DNA from: Bacilli bacterium
GTDB taxonomy: Bacteria; Bacillota_I; Bacilli_A; RFN20; CAG-826
NCBI GenBank assembly: GCA_024693415.1
Contig: JAILKX010000077.1
Coordinates: 1-6,570 of the forward strand
Direction of reading: 5' to 3'
Length of the DNA: 6,570 nt
The notes under the pieces were generated by a model, which did no database searches, was not told the DNA's origin, and saw only the letters and a list, made by a program, of their open reading frames with translations. Position numbers and translations under genes: made by a program. Shown piece by piece: positions 6,201-6,570 of this stretch; position 1 is the stretch's first letter; every line of letters begins with the position of its first letter.

Positions 6201-6570
6201 TCTGGAACGGCGCGAACACCAACAACAACCTCAACCTCCTCGACACCAGCGTCTTCACCAACCAGACCATCGCCGGCAAACAGGGCTTCTCGATTGGCAG
6301 CCAGAGCTTCGCGCCTTCTGCCGAAGTGCTCGGAACCGACCTGAACAGCTACTCCATCTCGGGCAACCTCCCCGCTGGCATCTCCTTCAACGCTCAGACC
6401 TGCACCTTCTCCGGAACCCCGACCGTCGCCGGCACCTACAACGTGACCGTCAACGTCGTCTCCGACTACTGGGTCAAGAGCTCCTTCAGGGTTACCTTCA
6501 ACATCGCTAACCCGCTCTCCATCAGCGACGCAAACGTCGTCACCGTCGACGAAGCGATCGACCTCACCGT
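3266..6570 (+). CDS. Secreted GH3 glycoside hydrolase with swapped domain order plus Ig-like domain; C-terminus beyond the right edge (1101 codons seen)
   Basis: This is a secreted beta-glycosidase (beta-glucosidase or related exo-enzyme), acting outside the cell or on its surface. The signal peptide is K2-R3-K4, a hydrophobic run to about 25 and a likely cut after APASA (29). Order is unusual: the GH3 C-terminal domain comes first (about 50-405: ESVILLKNEN, RTGGEGAD with E184 the probable acid/base, PSGRTVDVW, YPFGYGLSYTTF ending at 404). A fibronectin III-like domain follows (about 429-520), then an acidic linker with SRTDLKATFP, then the (beta/alpha) nucleophile domain (about 685-990). That domain has DGP (735-737), GRNFEYY (R795 at its start of NFEYY), KHFAVNDQETDR (828-839), SFNR (R877) and IVTDYY with nucleophile D907. 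All expected catalytic and substrate-binding residues are present. An Ig-like (He_PIG-type) domain follows near 1029-1090 (LPAGISF, FSGTPTVAGTYNVTV), and more sequence lies past the edge, perhaps a surface anchor. Substrate cannot be read from sequence. Expression is probably driven by the LytTR site upstream. Confidence 0.95.
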   Translation, partial: MKRKTLLGVLALAAGGIALGIAAAAPASAVYAEDAAASLAKWYPDFQSEADQDEYSEKINNQIMEESVILLKNENDALPIARSEGVTLIGNGSYHFTAAGTGSGSGGGINVNLQTALRNNGIDVNKMAESFYGTVNNKVSLPIGMFGGSTTLDAQEDPAILKKIEGSYRNYKTFFWTLTRTGGEGADLPTQALPSTYVKDPTKHYLELNDNEVKMLAYLEGLKAAGAIDKLVVLVNSCNIIEMGPLQDSAAVDSILWVGQPGPDGLQGVANVLVGKASPSGRTVDVWTRDHTLDPVWQNFGTNNQHAGIQKDDDGNIVYGRDGVTPNVDSTSPYYSNSVYVNNGSDDEPEYAQANGQTHTVEYEEGIYLGYKYFETAYADKTEGFDYDKAVCYPFGYGLSYTTFSQKIASTASEIAAAINGATSAEDTFELKVTVKNTGGVAGKEVVQIYNHAPYTKGGIEKAEISLVGFAKTKILKPGASQTVTVEIRVGDLASFDYNDANANDYKGYELEAGNYELRLMKNSHELIEALPVELTAKTTVLDNDDDATNNALFSNGDDFDSLLILKDEESKATMKTMSRTDLKATFPTAPKNSDKLYGDRLIALLPYNGANTPGANTNESRYLGAINGSDDKETDPWYKTNADIPSTWTQAASTDGRTGGKVEVMLAKMAGYDYFDTETIMPTGHPYAGKTAAEAWDLFMNQLTLAEMTSLLNSGQYMTPGLASVGKAQATDQDGPASLKGCYTFASATNIAATWNVELAYERGRATGNYSLFSGQSGWYAPSMNTHRSPFSGRNFEYYSQDGFLAGKIASQDVKGFQDKGGYAFIKHFAVNDQETDRMGTGTFATEQAIRENHMKTFEISVKEGGAKAVMTSFNRIGAIPASGNYMSINGILRGEWGFHGHIVTDYYMGPLAKGNMAIRAGAEMPLGRNNWGGIGGVWDAALRDGNGGVRFGNATDGVQPESPTQYYAIRVAALHVLWNGANTNNNLNLLDTSVFTNQTIAGKQGFSIGSQSFAPSAEVLGTDLNSYSISGNLPAGISFNAQTCTFSGTPTVAGTYNVTVNVVSDYWVKSSFRVTFNIANPLSISDANVVTVDEAIDLT

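Overview
The window looks like the chromosome of a Bacillota (Firmicutes-type) gut or rumen bacterium. The signs are an asnA-type asparagine synthetase of Firmicutes character, a GHKL/LytTR two-component pair of the AgrC/AgrA kind, good AGGAGG ribosome binding, and a large secreted GH3 glycosidase with the swapped domain order known from rumen clostridia. Codons in the kinase and glycosidase genes very often end in C, giving moderate to high G+C. That fits some gut Bacilli/Erysipelotrichia-like or clostridial lineages, but I cannot place the genus.

Layout: (1) Positions 1-695, minus strand, hold the N-terminal 231 codons of asnA, cut by the left edge. (2) Positions 696-1074 are a divergent intergenic region. 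It holds an asnA promoter with a leader of about 260 nt, an AT-rich palindrome, and a pair of ACGCGA direct repeats 21 bp apart. (3) Positions 1075-3101, plus strand, hold a LytTR response regulator and a seven-helix GHKL sensor kinase overlapping by 4 nt (ATGA). (4) Positions 3102-3265 hold a second ACGCGA pair, again exactly 21 bp apart, a candidate -10 box, and an 11-bp stem-loop that ends one base before a strong AGGAGG. (5) Positions 3266-6570, plus strand, hold a secreted GH3 enzyme with swapped GH3 domains followed by an Ig-like domain, cut by the right edge.

The most interesting signal is the pair of matching 21-bp-spaced repeats. One lies in front of the response regulator gene and one between the kinase gene and the glycosidase gene. 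LytTR regulators bind direct repeats about two helical turns apart. The simplest reading is that this two-component system controls its own gene and the neighbouring secreted glycosidase, forming a self-contained sense-and-secrete locus. No peptide pheromone gene or processing gene was seen, so the kinase's ligand is unknown; it could be a sugar, a peptide made elsewhere, or something else. The first repeat pair also abuts the -35 of the divergent asnA promoter, so asnA may be touched by the same regulator.
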